Below, piece by piece: positions 53,619-53,639 of a stretch of 53,639 bases of DNA (positions within the stretch are counted from its first letter, which is position 1; every line of letters starts with the position of its first letter). The notes under the pieces were generated by a model. That model was not told the origin of the DNA, made no database searches, and saw only the letters and a list, made by a program, of their open reading frames with translations. The stretch is from a virus. A program made the position numbers and the translations under genes. The stretch spans positions 1 to 53,639 of the IMG/VR virus record IMGVR_UViG_3300021225_000313. One strand, given 5' to 3'.

Positions 53619-53639
53619 TTTTTTTTATCACACAATCTG

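Noticed and set aside
1-53639. Stop-codon recoding, as seen in some giant Bacteroidota phages
   Set aside because: TAG ends several clearly bounded genes (37995, 38511) inside terminators, TGA ends others (39787), and no recognised protein is interrupted by an in-frame TAG or TGA.

Overview
The window looks like part of a large, AT-rich, virulent tailed phage of a Bacteroidota host. The evidence is direct: about 33 intergenic copies of the Bacteroidota host promoter (TTTG near -33, TAnnTTTG near -7), start codons without Shine-Dalgarno sites, densely packed small phage genes, several endolysin-type enzymes and two holin candidates. The genetic code is standard: TAA, TAG and TGA all end recognisable genes. 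No capsid, tail, terminase or replication gene was recognised here.

Layout. (1) 1-1.3 kb: small unknown genes. (2) 1.3-10.7 kb, minus strand: a compact sugar-modification cluster of glycosyltransferases and SAM methyltransferases, two of them three-domain fusions. (3) 10.8-17.6 kb: metabolic and lysis genes (flavodoxin-fold reductase, GMP reductase/IMP dehydrogenase-like enzyme, P-loop kinase-like protein, metallopeptidase-like protein, GH19 endolysin with adjacent holin candidate). (4) 11.9-12.8 kb and 17.6-36.0 kb: about 18-20 otherwise unrelated proteins that begin with the same kind of short peptide (for example MKIIISEnQL, MKKIIKLkESDL or LnEEIxKIKxMM), usually followed by an (I/L/V)-x-E tripeptide at residues 14-25. 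Behind this leader lie a T4-type lysozyme, a transglycosylase-like domain, a peptidoglycan-binding/CHAP-like protein, an OmpA-like domain, two ADP-ribosyltransferase-like proteins, a kinase-like protein, acetyltransferase-like proteins, a pterin dehydratase and a 1256-residue repeat protein. My reading is that these are proteins sorted into the prohead, trimmed by a T4 gp21-like protease and delivered with the DNA. Many starts in this region follow a sense-strand TATTTATA motif, a candidate late promoter. (5) 36.0-37.0 kb: an HNH endonuclease gene with a 36-bp direct repeat and a G-rich non-coding stretch. (6) 37.0-50.5 kb: an array of about 30 small, mostly single-gene units, each with its own host-type promoter, a start codon 20-21 nt after the -7 box, a GC-rich hairpin terminator and a separate GCCAAAGAA element. 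(7) 50.5-53.6 kb: more AT-rich small genes whose -7 box ends in TTTA, without the GCCAAAGAA element and mostly without terminators, ending in a tRNA-like sequence.

How it may work together (inference): the small-gene array would be transcribed by host polymerase right after entry to reprogramme the host. The tagged proteins would be made late and packaged, carrying wall-opening enzymes and protein-modifying effectors into the next host. The sugar cluster would decorate virion or host-surface glycans. Most small genes have no recognisable family and are described only by what can be seen.
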